A DNA stretch of 64,000 bases from Bacteroidota bacterium (GTDB taxonomy: Bacteria; Bacteroidota; Bacteroidia; Flavobacteriales; Weeksellaceae), in the NCBI GenBank assembly GCA_023458535.1, contig JAEWYW010000023.1, forward strand, positions 1 through 64,000, given 5' to 3'. Numbering within the stretch: position 1 is the stretch's first letter; each line of letters begins with the position of its first letter. The position numbers and the translations under genes were made by a program. Below are positions 41,679 to 51,233 of this stretch, piece by piece. Under the pieces are notes generated by a model. That model was not told where the DNA came from, searched no databases, and saw only the letters and a list, made by a program, of their open reading frames with translations.

Positions 41679-44360
41679 ATGAAATTTAGGTTTACCTTAC
41701 TTCTTCTATTATTTTCATTTTTTGCATGGGCACAGAAAACGGTATCTGGAAAAGTGACAGATCAGGACGGTGCTCCATTACCAAGTGCTAGTGTAACTGT
41801 TGAAGAGCCAGGGCAGGACGCCATATTAGCCTATTCTATAACCAATTCTAAAGGCGAATTTAAAGTTACTTTTACCAGCGGAATGCAGAATGTGGATTTA
41901 AAAATTAAAGCATTCAACCAAAAGACACTTGTAAGGTCTGTAAGCAATAGCGACCAAGTTCTTAATTTCAAAATGGAATCTGAAGCGACAGAAATTAAGG
42001 AAGTTCAACTAAAAACAAAGATGATTACTGCTAAAGGCGATACCATCTCTTATGATTTAAAAGCTTTCGACAGTAAGGCTGATCGAACGTTGGCTGATGT
42101 AATGAAAAAAATACCTGGTATTGAAGTGAATGCTGATGGTAGCATCCTTTATCAAGGAAATGCAATTAATAAATTTTATGTCAATGGAAAAGACTTAATG
42201 GAAGGCGGTTACGGAACCATTAACAACTCCCTGCCCAAAGATGCTGTTGCAAAAGTAGAGGTATTAGAAAACCACCAACCCATTAAAATGTTGAAAGACA
42301 AAATTCCATCCGACCAGGCCGCAATCAATATTAAACTAAAAAATTCGGTGACGATGACAGGGCGTGGAGAAGTAGGAAGTGGTTTCCTTGAACCATGGCT
42401 GTGGAATGTTAAGCTGACGCCTATGTTTTTTGGAAAAAATTCTCAGTGGGTGCTCAACTACAAGACCAATAATGTGGGCGAACAGGTAGAAAATGAAGGC
42501 AATATTTTAAGCTTTGGCAGCGGTTGGGAAGGCCGAAGAATGAACGCATCACAAAACGACTGGCTGAATGTGGAAAATGCTTACACCCCAAATCTTCCTG
42601 TAAAAAGATACCTCATGAACAATGTGCATTATCTTTCTGCAAATTATTTAACAAGCCCCTTCAAAAACAAGGAATGGGAACTTAAACTCAACGCCAACTA
42701 TACCAATAATACAGTTGACCGAGAAGATCGAATAGAGACAACCTATTATAATCCCGATGGAGATGTCAAATCTGTTGTCAACACTGCCGTACAAAACAGA
42801 TTTTTCACAGATAAGCTCAAGGGCGAAATCATTTTCACTAAAAATGCCAAAAAAGGTTTCTTTAAAAATACGACCAGTTTCACACAATTCTGGAATGCGG
42901 ACAGAGCCTTAGTTACTCGTGATAATACAACTGCTAATGAAGCGATAGAATCTCCAACATCTTCTTTTCAGAACTCTTTGAGTACCATTCTTCCATGGAA
43001 GGAAAAAATGATCAATATTAAATCTTTCATTAATTACCAAGATGATCAACAAACTTTAGAGATAAAACCCGCAAATTATCTAAACTTTGATTTTATTAAC
43101 ACTGATGCAAGCTCTGTTGTACAAAATTTCAGAATTAAGGATTTCGAAGCCAACCATTCTGCCAACATAAGTTTTACAAAAAAGGGTTGGACCTTCACAC
43201 CAGAGGTGGGACTGAACTTTAATACCAAAACAATGACATCAGAACTGCTCGGTTTTACAGATTTATCGCTGAGAGACATGTTTTCTAATGATATTAAATT
43301 TACAGAAACAATTCCGTATGGTAGTCTGGGCATCAATTTTAAAAATGAATCTTGGAGTTTATTTGCCAATATTCCTGTGAACTTTAATTCTATTTCTATT
43401 GAAGATTTAAATACCTATAGAAATGTGGACAAATCCCTTTCAAAAATTACAATAGAGCCTAATTTGTTTGCACAATATTCTTTTGCATCTTTCTGGAAAG
43501 CTTCACTAACAGGATCTATTAACAACACTTTTGGTGATATTAACTCTGCGTATGCAGGAACTATTCTTCTTTCGCCGACAAACATAAATGCGATGGATCC
43601 CAAAAATCCTATTCCAGAGACCAATACCAAATCTGTTGGAAGTAGAATTGAATACAGAAATCCGTTGAATAACCTGTTTTTCAATGTGAATTATAGAATA
43701 TCCAACATCAATAACAACCTTATTTCGTCAAGACAAATTAATGATTTAGGATTTATATCTACAAAGTTTACAGAATTGGATAATGACAGAACAACAAACG
43801 GTTTAAGTGCGGAGATAGGTAAGTATTTTCCAAAATTCAAATCTAATTTATCGGTGAGTTACAGCAATCAAACCACAAACTCTCAAGTATTTTTAGATGA
43901 CAGACTGCTGGACAATAAAAATAATTCTCAGAGCACCTCTTTAAAATTCAATAATACTTATTTCTCATGGTTGAGTTTAGATTATAATATGTCTTTCTCT
44001 TGGAACAACCAACGAAATAAAGACATCAACCTTAACGAAAATATTTTCAGAACACAGGGTTATAATCATAATTTATCGGTGTATGGTTATCCTTTAGAGA
44101 ATCATACTATTGGTTTTTATTGGGATCAGGTGAACAGTATTAATGGGGATATGCATCTTAAAAATGGATTTTTTGATCTGTCTTACCAATATTCGTGGAG
44201 TAAGAAGAAAGTAGATTTTGAGCTTAAATGGTTAAACATCGCCAACACCAAAGTATTTGAGAATTATACCGTGAATACAAATTTTAATACAGCTTCGTAC
44301 ACTAGAGTTCAGCTTCGTCCATCACAAGTAATGCTGACAGTAAAATTTAATTTTAAATAG
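41679..44360 (+). CDS. Outer-membrane beta-barrel receptor-like protein (OMP_b-brl_3 type)
   Basis: An 893-residue outer-membrane protein. The signal peptide MKFRFTLLLLLFSFFAWA is followed by a carboxypeptidase-regulatory-like domain (about 20-110, VSGKVTDQDGAPLPSASVTV). A plug-like region follows at about 120-225 (TLADVMKKIPGIEVNADGSI ... INKFYVNGKDLMEGGYGTI), and the rest is a barrel of alternating strands ending in VMLTVKFNFK. The pattern fits the TonB-dependent receptor relatives of Bacteroidota with an OMP_b-brl_3 barrel. No SusD partner or substrate enzyme is adjacent, so the ligand is unknown. It is a single-gene unit bounded by an unusually long hairpin. Confidence 0.82.
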   Translation: MKFRFTLLLLLFSFFAWAQKTVSGKVTDQDGAPLPSASVTVEEPGQDAILAYSITNSKGEFKVTFTSGMQNVDLKIKAFNQKTLVRSVSNSDQVLNFKMESEATEIKEVQLKTKMITAKGDTISYDLKAFDSKADRTLADVMKKIPGIEVNADGSILYQGNAINKFYVNGKDLMEGGYGTINNSLPKDAVAKVEVLENHQPIKMLKDKIPSDQAAINIKLKNSVTMTGRGEVGSGFLEPWLWNVKLTPMFFGKNSQWVLNYKTNNVGEQVENEGNILSFGSGWEGRRMNASQNDWLNVENAYTPNLPVKRYLMNNVHYLSANYLTSPFKNKEWELKLNANYTNNTVDREDRIETTYYNPDGDVKSVVNTAVQNRFFTDKLKGEIIFTKNAKKGFFKNTTSFTQFWNADRALVTRDNTTANEAIESPTSSFQNSLSTILPWKEKMINIKSFINYQDDQQTLEIKPANYLNFDFINTDASSVVQNFRIKDFEANHSANISFTKKGWTFTPEVGLNFNTKTMTSELLGFTDLSLRDMFSNDIKFTETIPYGSLGINFKNESWSLFANIPVNFNSISIEDLNTYRNVDKSLSKITIEPNLFAQYSFASFWKASLTGSINNTFGDINSAYAGTILLSPTNINAMDPKNPIPETNTKSVGSRIEYRNPLNNLFFNVNYRISNINNNLISSRQINDLGFISTKFTELDNDRTTNGLSAEIGKYFPKFKSNLSVSYSNQTTNSQVFLDDRLLDNKNNSQSTSLKFNNTYFSWLSLDYNMSFSWNNQRNKDINLNENIFRTQGYNHNLSVYGYPLENHTIGFYWDQVNSINGDMHLKNGFFDLSYQYSWSKKKVDFELKWLNIANTKVFENYTVNTNFNTASYTRVQLRPSQVMLTVKFNFK

Positions 44361-44374
44361 AATTTATGATAAGG

Positions 44375-44419
44375 TAAAATCAGTATCGGCGAGCCAGAGG
44401 CTCGCCGATACTGATTTTA
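44375..44419. terminator. Perfect 21-bp hairpin between convergent genes
   Basis: An uninterrupted 21-bp stem (44375-44395 with 44399-44419) around a 3-nt AGA loop; the core is AGTATCGGCGAGCC. The flanks have only four T or A, so it is less like a classical terminator than the others. It separates the receptor gene (+) from surE (-) and could block either transcript or protect 3' ends. Confidence 0.7.
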
Positions 44420-44432
44420 AAACAAATAATTC

Positions 44433-45197
44433 TTAATGATATTCAGATCTCAACTGGTCAATATATTCATACGCCGTAAGATCAAACTTTACAGGCACAA
44501 TAGAGATGTAGCCATCCGTTAAAGCAGTTTCGTCGGCGTCTTCAGACTCGTCCATATTATTGAAATACCCCGTTAACCAATAGTATTTTTTGCCATGAGG
44601 GTTTACCCTTTCATCAAAAGACTCTTCCCATTTCGCATCGGCTTGCTTACAAATTTTAATACCTTTTATTTCCTCCTTGGGAAGCTTTGGGATATTCACA
44701 TTCAACACCACACCTTTAGGCATCGGATTTTCCAGAGTTTTTCTCACTATGGTCTGTATATAATCTTTCGCTTGCGAAAAATCTGCTTCCCAACTGAAAT
44801 CTAATAAAGAAAAACCTATTGCGGGTAAACCCTCTACACCAGCCTCTACTGCTGCAGACATCGTCCCAGAATAAATAACATTGATGGAGGAATTGGCTCC
44901 GTGATTAATCCCGGACACCACGATATCTGGTCGGCGTGTTAGTATTTTATCCAAAGCCATTTTTACACAATCTACAGGAGTTCCACTGCAAGAAAAATCT
45001 CTCTGTGGACCGTCCAAATGTACTTCTTCAAAACTTAGGGTAGAATTAATGGTAATGGCATGTCCTTTCCCGCTTTGCGGCGAATTGGGTGCAACCACAA
45101 CCACCTCACCAATTTCGTTCATAAAGCTTACCAGGTTTCTTACACCAGGCGCTGTTATTCCATCATCATTGGTTACCAAAATCAATGGTCTTTCCAT
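44433..45197 (-). CDS. surE: 5'/3'-nucleotidase SurE
   Basis: Metal-dependent survival nucleotidase dephosphorylating nucleoside 5'- and 3'-monophosphates. The metal-site LVTNDDGITAPGV is at the N-terminus, followed by VAPNSPQSGKGHAITI near residue 36, CSGTPVDCVKMAL near 85 and VSGINHGANSSINVIYSGTMSAAVEA near 95, all SurE signatures. Length 254 is normal. It is encoded alone; the adjacent prc gene is divergent. Elsewhere in bacteria surE often sits with stationary-phase genes, which is not the case here. Confidence 0.96.
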   Translation of the reverse strand: MERPLILVTNDDGITAPGVRNLVSFMNEIGEVVVVAPNSPQSGKGHAITINSTLSFEEVHLDGPQRDFSCSGTPVDCVKMALDKILTRRPDIVVSGINHGANSSINVIYSGTMSAAVEAGVEGLPAIGFSLLDFSWEADFSQAKDYIQTIVRKTLENPMPKGVVLNVNIPKLPKEEIKGIKICKQADAKWEESFDERVNPHGKKYYWLTGYFNNMDESEDADETALTDGYISIVPVKFDLTAYEYIDQLRSEYH

Positions 45198-45329
45198 AAA
45201 AATATATTTTCTGTAAAAATACTTAAAAAGTATTCGTAAATTGTAATTAAGGTATTAATTTTGATTTTATGTATTTTCGTGTAACAAAAGCACGTTTTGT
45301 GTCAACCAATAGATTTATAAAAATTATTT

Positions 45330-47456
45330 ATGTTTAAAAAATTTAAACTCAATACACTGTTGTTAATGCTCCCATTAACGACATTAATTTTCTGCTTCAA
45401 TGCACCTAAAAATGATGAGGAGAAAATGCAAACCATTATGGTGAGCGTAAAAAATACTTTATCTTATCTTCACTATAGTCCTAAAGCCATTAACGACGCT
45501 TATTCTAAAGATGTTTTTAAGTTGTACTTTGAAATGATAGATCCGCCGAAAAGATTCTTTATGAAATCGGACATTGATGAGTTTGCAAAATACGATACAA
45601 AACTGGATGATGCTTTAAACAAAGGTGATCTTACCTTCTTCAAATTGGTAAATGATAGATATACGCAGCGTTTGAACGAAATTGAGGTGATTACAAAAGA
45701 TATTTTGAGCAAACCTATCAATTTAGATGAAGATGAAACCTATATTCTAGATTATAAAACAGCTAAAAATCCGGCCAGCAAACAGGAAATGACTAATGAA
45801 TGGAGAAAATTTATTAAGTATTTTATTTTGCAGGAAATGGAAACCATGACTTCTAAAGAAGAAGCCCAACAAAAGAAAAAAGATTCTGTGGTGGCCAATA
45901 AATTAAAAGATACCATTAAAGTTGAAAAACTGACAATGGATCAAAAGAAAATTAAGGCTACGGGTGAGGCAAAAGATTATTTCGACGTTTTCCTAAAAAG
46001 ACTTCGTAAGAGAAAAACCATGGACTGGTTCTCACAATATATGAATGCTTATACAGAGGTTTTCGATCCTCATACCAATTATTTTTCGCCTAAAGATAAA
46101 GATGAGTTCGACACACAATTTAAAGGAAAAGTAATTGGTATTGGTGCAATTATTCAGGAGAAAAAAGGTGATTTGTATTTAGGAGCTTTAACTATTGGTG
46201 CACCAGCATGGAAATCTAAGCAACTTTCCGAAGGTGATAAAATTTTAAAAGTAAAATCTAAACCTAAAGAAGAAGCGGTTAATGTTTTGGGAATGCTTTC
46301 TGATGAAGCCGTAAGATTAATTCGTGGTGAAAAAGGAACACCTGTAACTTTAACGGTGCAGAAAAAAGACGGAACCATCCGCGAAGTAACCATGGTTCGT
46401 GAAGAAGTAGCAATTGAAGATACCTTTGCAAAAAGCATCATCGTCAACTATCCCAACGGTAAAAAATACGGCCTGATCAGTTTACCAAGCTTTAATGCAG
46501 ATTTCGACGATCCCTCTGGAAGAAATGCCTCAGACGATATCAAGAATGAAATTATAAAACTGAAAGCTCAAAATATTGAAGGAATTATTTTAGATTTAAG
46601 ATTTAATGGAGGTGGCTCTCTTACGGAAGTTGGAGATATCATGAGCTTGTTTATGAATGCCGGTCCTTATGTTCAGGTACGAGATGGAAATGGTAAGATT
46701 CAAACTTTAAAGAGTAAATCCAATTCACCAATTTGGACGGGTCCTCTGGTAATTATGCAAAATGAATTATCAGCATCTGCTTCAGAAATCTTAGCGGGTC
46801 AGATGCAGGATTATGGACGAGCAGTAGTCTTAGGTTCACCACAGTCTTTTGGTAAAGGCACCGTGCAAACATTTGTAGATTTGAATAGATTTTTAAATAC
46901 CGAAGACGATTTCGGGTCGTTGAAACTTACCATTCAGAAGTTTTACAGAATCTCTGGAGAATCTACTCAGAGAAAAGGTATTGAATCTGATGTTAAGATG
47001 AAAGATTTATTCTCCTACGCAGAAGTGGGTGAGCGTTATGATGATTATGCGTTGGCTTGGGACAAAATTCCTGGTGTCAATTATCAAAAGATGAATATTC
47101 TAGACATTCCTGCTTTACAGAAAAGCAGCGATGCGAGAATGGCTAAAAATAAAGATTATCAGTTATTAATTGAATCTGCAGAGTGGAGAGAGCAATTGGA
47201 TAAAGAAAAAACCATTTCGCTTAACCAAACCAAATTTGCAGAAATTATGAAACAGAGAAAAGCGCAAATTGAGAAATTCAAACCTATAGAAAAATACAAT
47301 ATTGGTGCAGTATTCACTCAGTTCCCTAAAGACCTGGAGCGAGAGAAAAAAGATGAAGCTTTCAAAAAGAAAAATGAAAACTGGATTAAAACACTAAAAC
47401 GCGATGTGTATTTGCAAGAAGCCATCAATATTATTTCTGAAATAAAGCCTAGTTAG
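45330..47456 (+). CDS. prc: Carboxy-terminal processing protease Prc/Tsp (S41)
   Basis: Periplasmic tail-specific protease with an N-terminal hydrophobic segment (about 9-24) acting as signal or anchor. The sequence shows the Tsp N-domain (about 35-245, ending DPHTNYFSPKDKDEFD), a PDZ domain (about 262-350, GIGAIIQEK ... GDKILKVKS) and the S41 core. By alignment with E. coli Tsp the catalytic pair is S483 (NELSASASEILAG) and K509 (QSFGKGTV). The C-terminal DUF3340-like region runs to 708. In other bacteria it trims FtsI and degrades murein hydrolases, so a link to the nearby wall genes is possible but inferred. Confidence 0.95.
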   Translation: MFKKFKLNTLLLMLPLTTLIFCFNAPKNDEEKMQTIMVSVKNTLSYLHYSPKAINDAYSKDVFKLYFEMIDPPKRFFMKSDIDEFAKYDTKLDDALNKGDLTFFKLVNDRYTQRLNEIEVITKDILSKPINLDEDETYILDYKTAKNPASKQEMTNEWRKFIKYFILQEMETMTSKEEAQQKKKDSVVANKLKDTIKVEKLTMDQKKIKATGEAKDYFDVFLKRLRKRKTMDWFSQYMNAYTEVFDPHTNYFSPKDKDEFDTQFKGKVIGIGAIIQEKKGDLYLGALTIGAPAWKSKQLSEGDKILKVKSKPKEEAVNVLGMLSDEAVRLIRGEKGTPVTLTVQKKDGTIREVTMVREEVAIEDTFAKSIIVNYPNGKKYGLISLPSFNADFDDPSGRNASDDIKNEIIKLKAQNIEGIILDLRFNGGGSLTEVGDIMSLFMNAGPYVQVRDGNGKIQTLKSKSNSPIWTGPLVIMQNELSASASEILAGQMQDYGRAVVLGSPQSFGKGTVQTFVDLNRFLNTEDDFGSLKLTIQKFYRISGESTQRKGIESDVKMKDLFSYAEVGERYDDYALAWDKIPGVNYQKMNILDIPALQKSSDARMAKNKDYQLLIESAEWREQLDKEKTISLNQTKFAEIMKQRKAQIEKFKPIEKYNIGAVFTQFPKDLEREKKDEAFKKKNENWIKTLKRDVYLQEAINIISEIKPS

Positions 47457-47467
47457 GTCTGAAAAAA

Positions 47468-47517
47468 CATCAATAAAAAAACGCTGGAAAAAACTTTCCA
47501 GCGTTTTTTTATTGATG
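47468..47517. terminator. Bidirectional terminator with a perfect 23-bp stem
   Basis: Arms at 47468-47490 and 47495-47517 are perfect reverse complements (core ACGCTGGAAA), around loop AAAC. Internal A7/T7 runs give U tracts after the GC-rich inner stem in both directions. It lies between the convergent prc and sodC genes. Confidence 0.88.
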
Positions 47518-47520
47518 AGA

Positions 47521-48024
47521 TTACTTAATCTCCACACAACCTACTCTTCCACCAGCATTACCTGTAGGTTGAGTTTTAAAATCATCCTTATCTGCATGTA
47601 TAATGATGCTCTTTCCTATGATGTTTTTTGAAGGATCTTTACAGCCCATGCACCACTTGTCTGTTCTGAAGGTTAAAGTAGCTGTACCATCTGTTTTGGC
47701 GTTCAAATTACCAATATCACCCATGTGGAAATGCCCTACACCCCACTTTCCATGGTCATGTCCACCAGGATTCCAGTGTCCACCTGCAGAAGATGCGTCA
47801 GTTGCGGAGCAATCTCCTTTCTCATGAATGTGGATGGCATGAGGACCAGAAGTAAGTTTATAAGCATTTACTTCCATAATCACTTCCTTTCCGGATTGCT
47901 TAAGGTTTACAATACCTTGCGTTTCAGTGCCACTCTTCGGCATTATGGTATAGGTTTTAGCCGTTCCGCATGAAACAGCCACCATTGCTACACCAGCCAC
48001 CAGTAAAATTTTTGATAATTTCAT
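47521..48024 (-). CDS. sodC: Cu/Zn superoxide dismutase, predicted lipoprotein
   Basis: Extracytoplasmic superoxide dismutase. A lipoprotein signal (LLVAGVAMVAVSC, acylated Cys19) precedes the enzyme. Metal ligands are visible: H65-x-H67 (AIHIHEKGDCSA), H83 (AGGHWNP), histidines in GGHDHGKWGVGHFHMGD around 89-100 with Asp 103, and H143 (IIIHADKDDF). The structural disulfide is probably C72-C163. There is also an extra C125-x2-C128 (KWCMGCKD) where relatives known to me have Ser/Gly. Length 167 is normal. With the lipoprotein MsrA it would protect the periplasmic face from oxidants. Confidence 0.94.
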   Translation of the reverse strand: MKLSKILLVAGVAMVAVSCGTAKTYTIMPKSGTETQGIVNLKQSGKEVIMEVNAYKLTSGPHAIHIHEKGDCSATDASSAGGHWNPGGHDHGKWGVGHFHMGDIGNLNAKTDGTATLTFRTDKWCMGCKDPSKNIIGKSIIIHADKDDFKTQPTGNAGGRVGCVEIK

Positions 48025-48129
48025 TTCTTAATAATTTTGATTGTCTTAAAATTACTAATTATTTTTTGAATTGGCTTGAATACAGAAATAACGATTCGGC
48101 ATTCATTTTCAACCATTCGGCAAATTATT

Positions 48130-48162
48130 TTTGAAATTTTACTCCAAAACAACCTAGATTTG
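48130..48162 (+). promoter_or_regulatory. Promoter of the second outer-membrane receptor gene
   Basis: TTTG (48130-48133), 21 nt, TAGATTTG (48155-48162), with the ATG 18 nt further on at 48181. This supports the start at 48181 over the longer frame from 48076, which would begin upstream of the transcript. Confidence 0.55.
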
Positions 48163-48180
48163 AATAAAATTAAAACCTTC

Positions 48181-50385
48181 ATGAAATATCTATTTGTTTT
48201 GCTGCTTACCCTAAATTTTTCTTTAGCACTAGCCCAAACAACCGTTTCGGGCAAAATTACCTCCAAAGGAAAACCTATAGCTGGCGTTAACATCAGCATT
48301 AAAGATAGCTACGATGGTGCAACTTCTAATGATGAAGGTTTTTACAATTTTGAAACCACTGAAACTGGCGAACAGACGCTTCTCTTTCAGCATCCAAAAT
48401 ATGAAGAAGTACAGAAAACAATTCAATTGGGTAAAAGTCCATTATCTGTTAATGCAGATTTGAAAGCACAAATAAATGAAATAGACGCAGTTGTCATTAC
48501 TGCAGGTGCAATAGAAGCCAGCGACAAAAAAAGAGCGACGGCACTTTTATCACCCATAGATATTTACACTACTGCAGGATCAGACGGACAAATAACCAAA
48601 GCTTTAGAATATCTTCCAGGAACACAAAAAGTAGGTGAGACCGAAGGGCTTTTTATTCGGGGCGGAACTGGCAGTGAGGCGAAGATTTTCATTGATGGGA
48701 GCTTGGTGAATAATTATTTTTCTAATTCGGTGCCCGGAATTGCAGGAAGAGACCGCTTCAACACCTCACTTTTTAAAGGAAATATTTTTTCAAGTGGTGG
48801 CTATTCGGCATTGTACGGACAGGCTTTATCTGGAGTGCTTATTTTAGAAAGTGTTGATTTGCCCGACCAAAGTTCGTATGATTTTGGAATTTCACCGATA
48901 TTTTTAAGCGGTGGTTTGCAAAAACTCTCTCAGGATAAAACGTATTCGTATGGGATTAGTGCAAGTTACTCGCTGTTAGATTTGATGCAGAAAATATTCA
49001 ACTTTAACACCCATTTTACAAAAGCTCCAGAGTCTTTTAATGGCGATGCTAATTTCAGAATTAAAACCAAAAATGGTGGAATGATCAAATATTATGGCAT
49101 GTTTGATACCAATAAAATGGGTGTGCAATCCGAAAGTTTAGAGCCTGATTACGATTTTTCAAATGTGTTCTTAAAAGCAAAAAATACATTTCACAGTTTA
49201 TTATACCGTCAGAAATTTGGGAAGTATACTTTCAATTCAACGGCATCACTTTCTTACAACCATTCAGATATGGATTTATCTACAGAAACTCAAAACATTG
49301 AAAAGCCAACAGGAAGATTAAGCAATACTGGAAATTACATCAATTTTAAAACTTTTTTAGAGAGAAAAATCAACAGAATTAGTGCTGTACGCGGTGGTAT
49401 TGAACTGAATAACGCCAATGAAATTTACAAATATTACAATTTTGCCAGAAAATATGTGGATTTAAATTCAGCGGTTTTTCTTGAGACAGATTTAGGCTTC
49501 AGCAACCATCTTTCCGCAAAAATTGGGGTACGGGCAGAAAACTCTTCCTACTTTAGCCAGTCGAGTATTGCACCAAGAATAGCCTTAGCTTACAGACTAT
49601 CTAAAGACTGGACAACCTCTGTGGCCTATGGAATTTTTTATCAGAGTCCTGAAAGCAAGTATTTAAACTACCCTGCTGCATTAGGTTTTCAAAAAGCAGA
49701 TCACTACATATTTCAATTGCAGAGAAGTTCTGAAGGCAGAAGTTTGAGGTTTGAGGCTTTCTATAAAAACTATGATGAATTGATAAAAACCTCTGGAAAT
49801 AATTACTTTCAAACAGCTGTTAACAACGACGGAAAGGGTTATGCAAAGGGCTTAGAAATATTCTGGCGAGATAAAAAAACATTTAAAAATATAGATTACT
49901 GGATCAGTTATTCCTACTTAGATTCAGAAAGAGATTTTATGAACTATCCTTTTCAGTTGCAGCCAAGTTTCGCATCGAAACATACTCTTTCTGCGGTCGC
50001 TAAAAAATTTGTAATGGAATGGAAAACTGGTTTCAATCTTTCTTACACCTACGCCAAAGGCCGACCTTATTACGATATCATATCTCCTGAAGGTGAAAAT
50101 ATTAATTTTATTAGAAATCAGGGTAGATTAAAAGATTATAATGCACTTAATTTTAGTGTTAACTATCTTCCCAATTTAGGAAAAAAAGATAGCAAAGCAT
50201 TTACCGTACTCGTTTTGAGCGTTAGTAATATCCTGGGGAGCAAAAATATTTATGGTTATAATTTTTCCAATGATGGTCTGCGAAGTTCTGCCGTTGTCCC
50301 ACCAGTGAATACATTTGTTTTTGTAGGTGCCTTCATAAGTTTTGGAGTGGATAAAACACAAGATGCTATTAATAACAATTTGTAA
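48181..50385 (+). CDS. TonB-dependent receptor with carboxypeptidase-like N-domain
   Basis: A 734-residue outer-membrane receptor, started at the ATG at 48181 because a Sec signal (MKYLFVLLLTLNFSLALA) begins there. Next come a carboxypeptidase-regulatory-like domain (about 20-100, VSGKITSKGKPIAGVNISI), a genuine plug (about 115-215: TKALEYLPGTQKVGETEGLFIRGG, then GYSALYGQALSGVLILES) and a barrel to the end. The ligand is unknown; siderophore or metal-chelate uptake is a common role for receptors of this size. A small exported protein follows 65 nt downstream, with its own promoter, and may or may not be related. Confidence 0.88.
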   Translation: MKYLFVLLLTLNFSLALAQTTVSGKITSKGKPIAGVNISIKDSYDGATSNDEGFYNFETTETGEQTLLFQHPKYEEVQKTIQLGKSPLSVNADLKAQINEIDAVVITAGAIEASDKKRATALLSPIDIYTTAGSDGQITKALEYLPGTQKVGETEGLFIRGGTGSEAKIFIDGSLVNNYFSNSVPGIAGRDRFNTSLFKGNIFSSGGYSALYGQALSGVLILESVDLPDQSSYDFGISPIFLSGGLQKLSQDKTYSYGISASYSLLDLMQKIFNFNTHFTKAPESFNGDANFRIKTKNGGMIKYYGMFDTNKMGVQSESLEPDYDFSNVFLKAKNTFHSLLYRQKFGKYTFNSTASLSYNHSDMDLSTETQNIEKPTGRLSNTGNYINFKTFLERKINRISAVRGGIELNNANEIYKYYNFARKYVDLNSAVFLETDLGFSNHLSAKIGVRAENSSYFSQSSIAPRIALAYRLSKDWTTSVAYGIFYQSPESKYLNYPAALGFQKADHYIFQLQRSSEGRSLRFEAFYKNYDELIKTSGNNYFQTAVNNDGKGYAKGLEIFWRDKKTFKNIDYWISYSYLDSERDFMNYPFQLQPSFASKHTLSAVAKKFVMEWKTGFNLSYTYAKGRPYYDIISPEGENINFIRNQGRLKDYNALNFSVNYLPNLGKKDSKAFTVLVLSVSNILGSKNIYGYNFSNDGLRSSAVVPPVNTFVFVGAFISFGVDKTQDAINNNL

Positions 50386-50393
50386 CACACCAG

Positions 50394-50422
50394 TTTAGCA
50401 TTACAATAAATTTTATATTTGA
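50394..50422 (+). promoter_or_regulatory. Promoter of the small exported protein gene at 50451
   Basis: TTTA (50394-50397), 17 nt, TATATTTG (50415-50422), 28 nt before the ATG at 50451. The -7 box is a full consensus; the -33 box differs at one position. Confidence 0.55.
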
Positions 50423-50450
50423 ATATACTTTTAACTCAAATTTTTTTATT

Positions 50451-51092
50451 ATGAAAAAAATATTTTTAACGTTTGCGCTACTTCTAATAAGTTTTACAGC
50501 ATTCGCCCAAAGCGCTTACGAAAAAGCAATGAAAGAAAAAATTGCCAAACTGGAAGTTTGTAAAACACCACAGGATTTTGCGAGTTTGTCTAATGATTTC
50601 AAACGAATTGCAGATAAGGAGAAAAACCAATGGCAACCCTATTATTATGCTTCTTTTGCATTGATACAGCAAGGAAGAGTTCTTATGCGCGAAAATAAAA
50701 TCGCAGATGCAGAAACGCCCGCAACCGCAGCCTTACAGTTAGCAGGGACAGCGGCCAGCTTATCGAAAGACAATGCTGAAATCCATATTCTGAATAAAAT
50801 GGCCAATAGTCTTTTGATGATGAAAGATCCGATGACCCGATACATGACCTACGGACAAACCGCTGCTCAAGAACTTGAAATGGCTGCAAAACTGGATCCA
50901 GAAAATCCCAGACTGACACTTTTAAAAGGGGAAGATTTGTATTTTACTCCAGAGCAGTATGGCGGCAGCAAACAAAAAGGTATGGAATTGATAAATAAAT
51001 CTTTAGAACAATTCAACACCTATAAACCAAAAACTGATCTAGATCCCAATTGGGGCAAATCGGAAGCGGAATACATGAGCAAAATGAAGTAA
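50451..51092 (+). CDS. Exported helical (TPR-like) protein, unknown function
   Basis: A 213-residue protein with a Sec signal (MKKIFLTFALLLISFTAFA, cleaved before QSAYEKA). The mature part is alpha-helical. Alternating amphipathic stretches such as WQPYYYASFALIQQGRVL, DAETPATAALQLAG and TAAQELEMAAKLDPENPRLTLLKGEDLYF resemble tetratricopeptide-type repeats without a strict consensus. The C-terminus has PEQYGGSKQKGMELINKSLEQF. Similar proteins occur in other Flavobacteriia, but I know no function. It follows the TonB-dependent receptor in the same direction, so a periplasmic helper role is conceivable and unproven. Confidence 0.75.
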   Translation: MKKIFLTFALLLISFTAFAQSAYEKAMKEKIAKLEVCKTPQDFASLSNDFKRIADKEKNQWQPYYYASFALIQQGRVLMRENKIADAETPATAALQLAGTAASLSKDNAEIHILNKMANSLLMMKDPMTRYMTYGQTAAQELEMAAKLDPENPRLTLLKGEDLYFTPEQYGGSKQKGMELINKSLEQFNTYKPKTDLDPNWGKSEAEYMSKMK

Positions 51093-51111
51093 TAGATTTT
51101 CTTATTTTCTT

Positions 51112-51140
51112 AAAACCTCAAAATCTTTTGAGGTTTTTTT
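51112..51140 (+). terminator. Terminator after the small exported protein gene
   Basis: AAAACCTCAAAA with TTTTGAGGTTTT: a 12-bp perfect stem with a 2-nt turn and a T run, 20 nt after the stop. Confidence 0.85.
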
Positions 51141-51184
51141 ATTACCATTCAAACAGGAAAAATCGCCCTTCAGTAAGAAATGTT

Positions 51185-51214
51185 TTTGCAGAGAAAATTA
51201 TACTGCTAATTTTG
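51185..51214 (+). promoter_or_regulatory. Consensus promoter of the LytS/2TM/LytTR cluster
   Basis: TTTG (51185-51188), exactly 18 nt, TAATTTTG (51207-51214), 19 nt before the ATG at 51234. Both boxes are perfect. It probably drives the two-component cluster; the spacings to the next two genes are 3 and 5 nt. Confidence 0.72.
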
Positions 51215-51233
51215 ACTCTATAATTGCAAGGTC

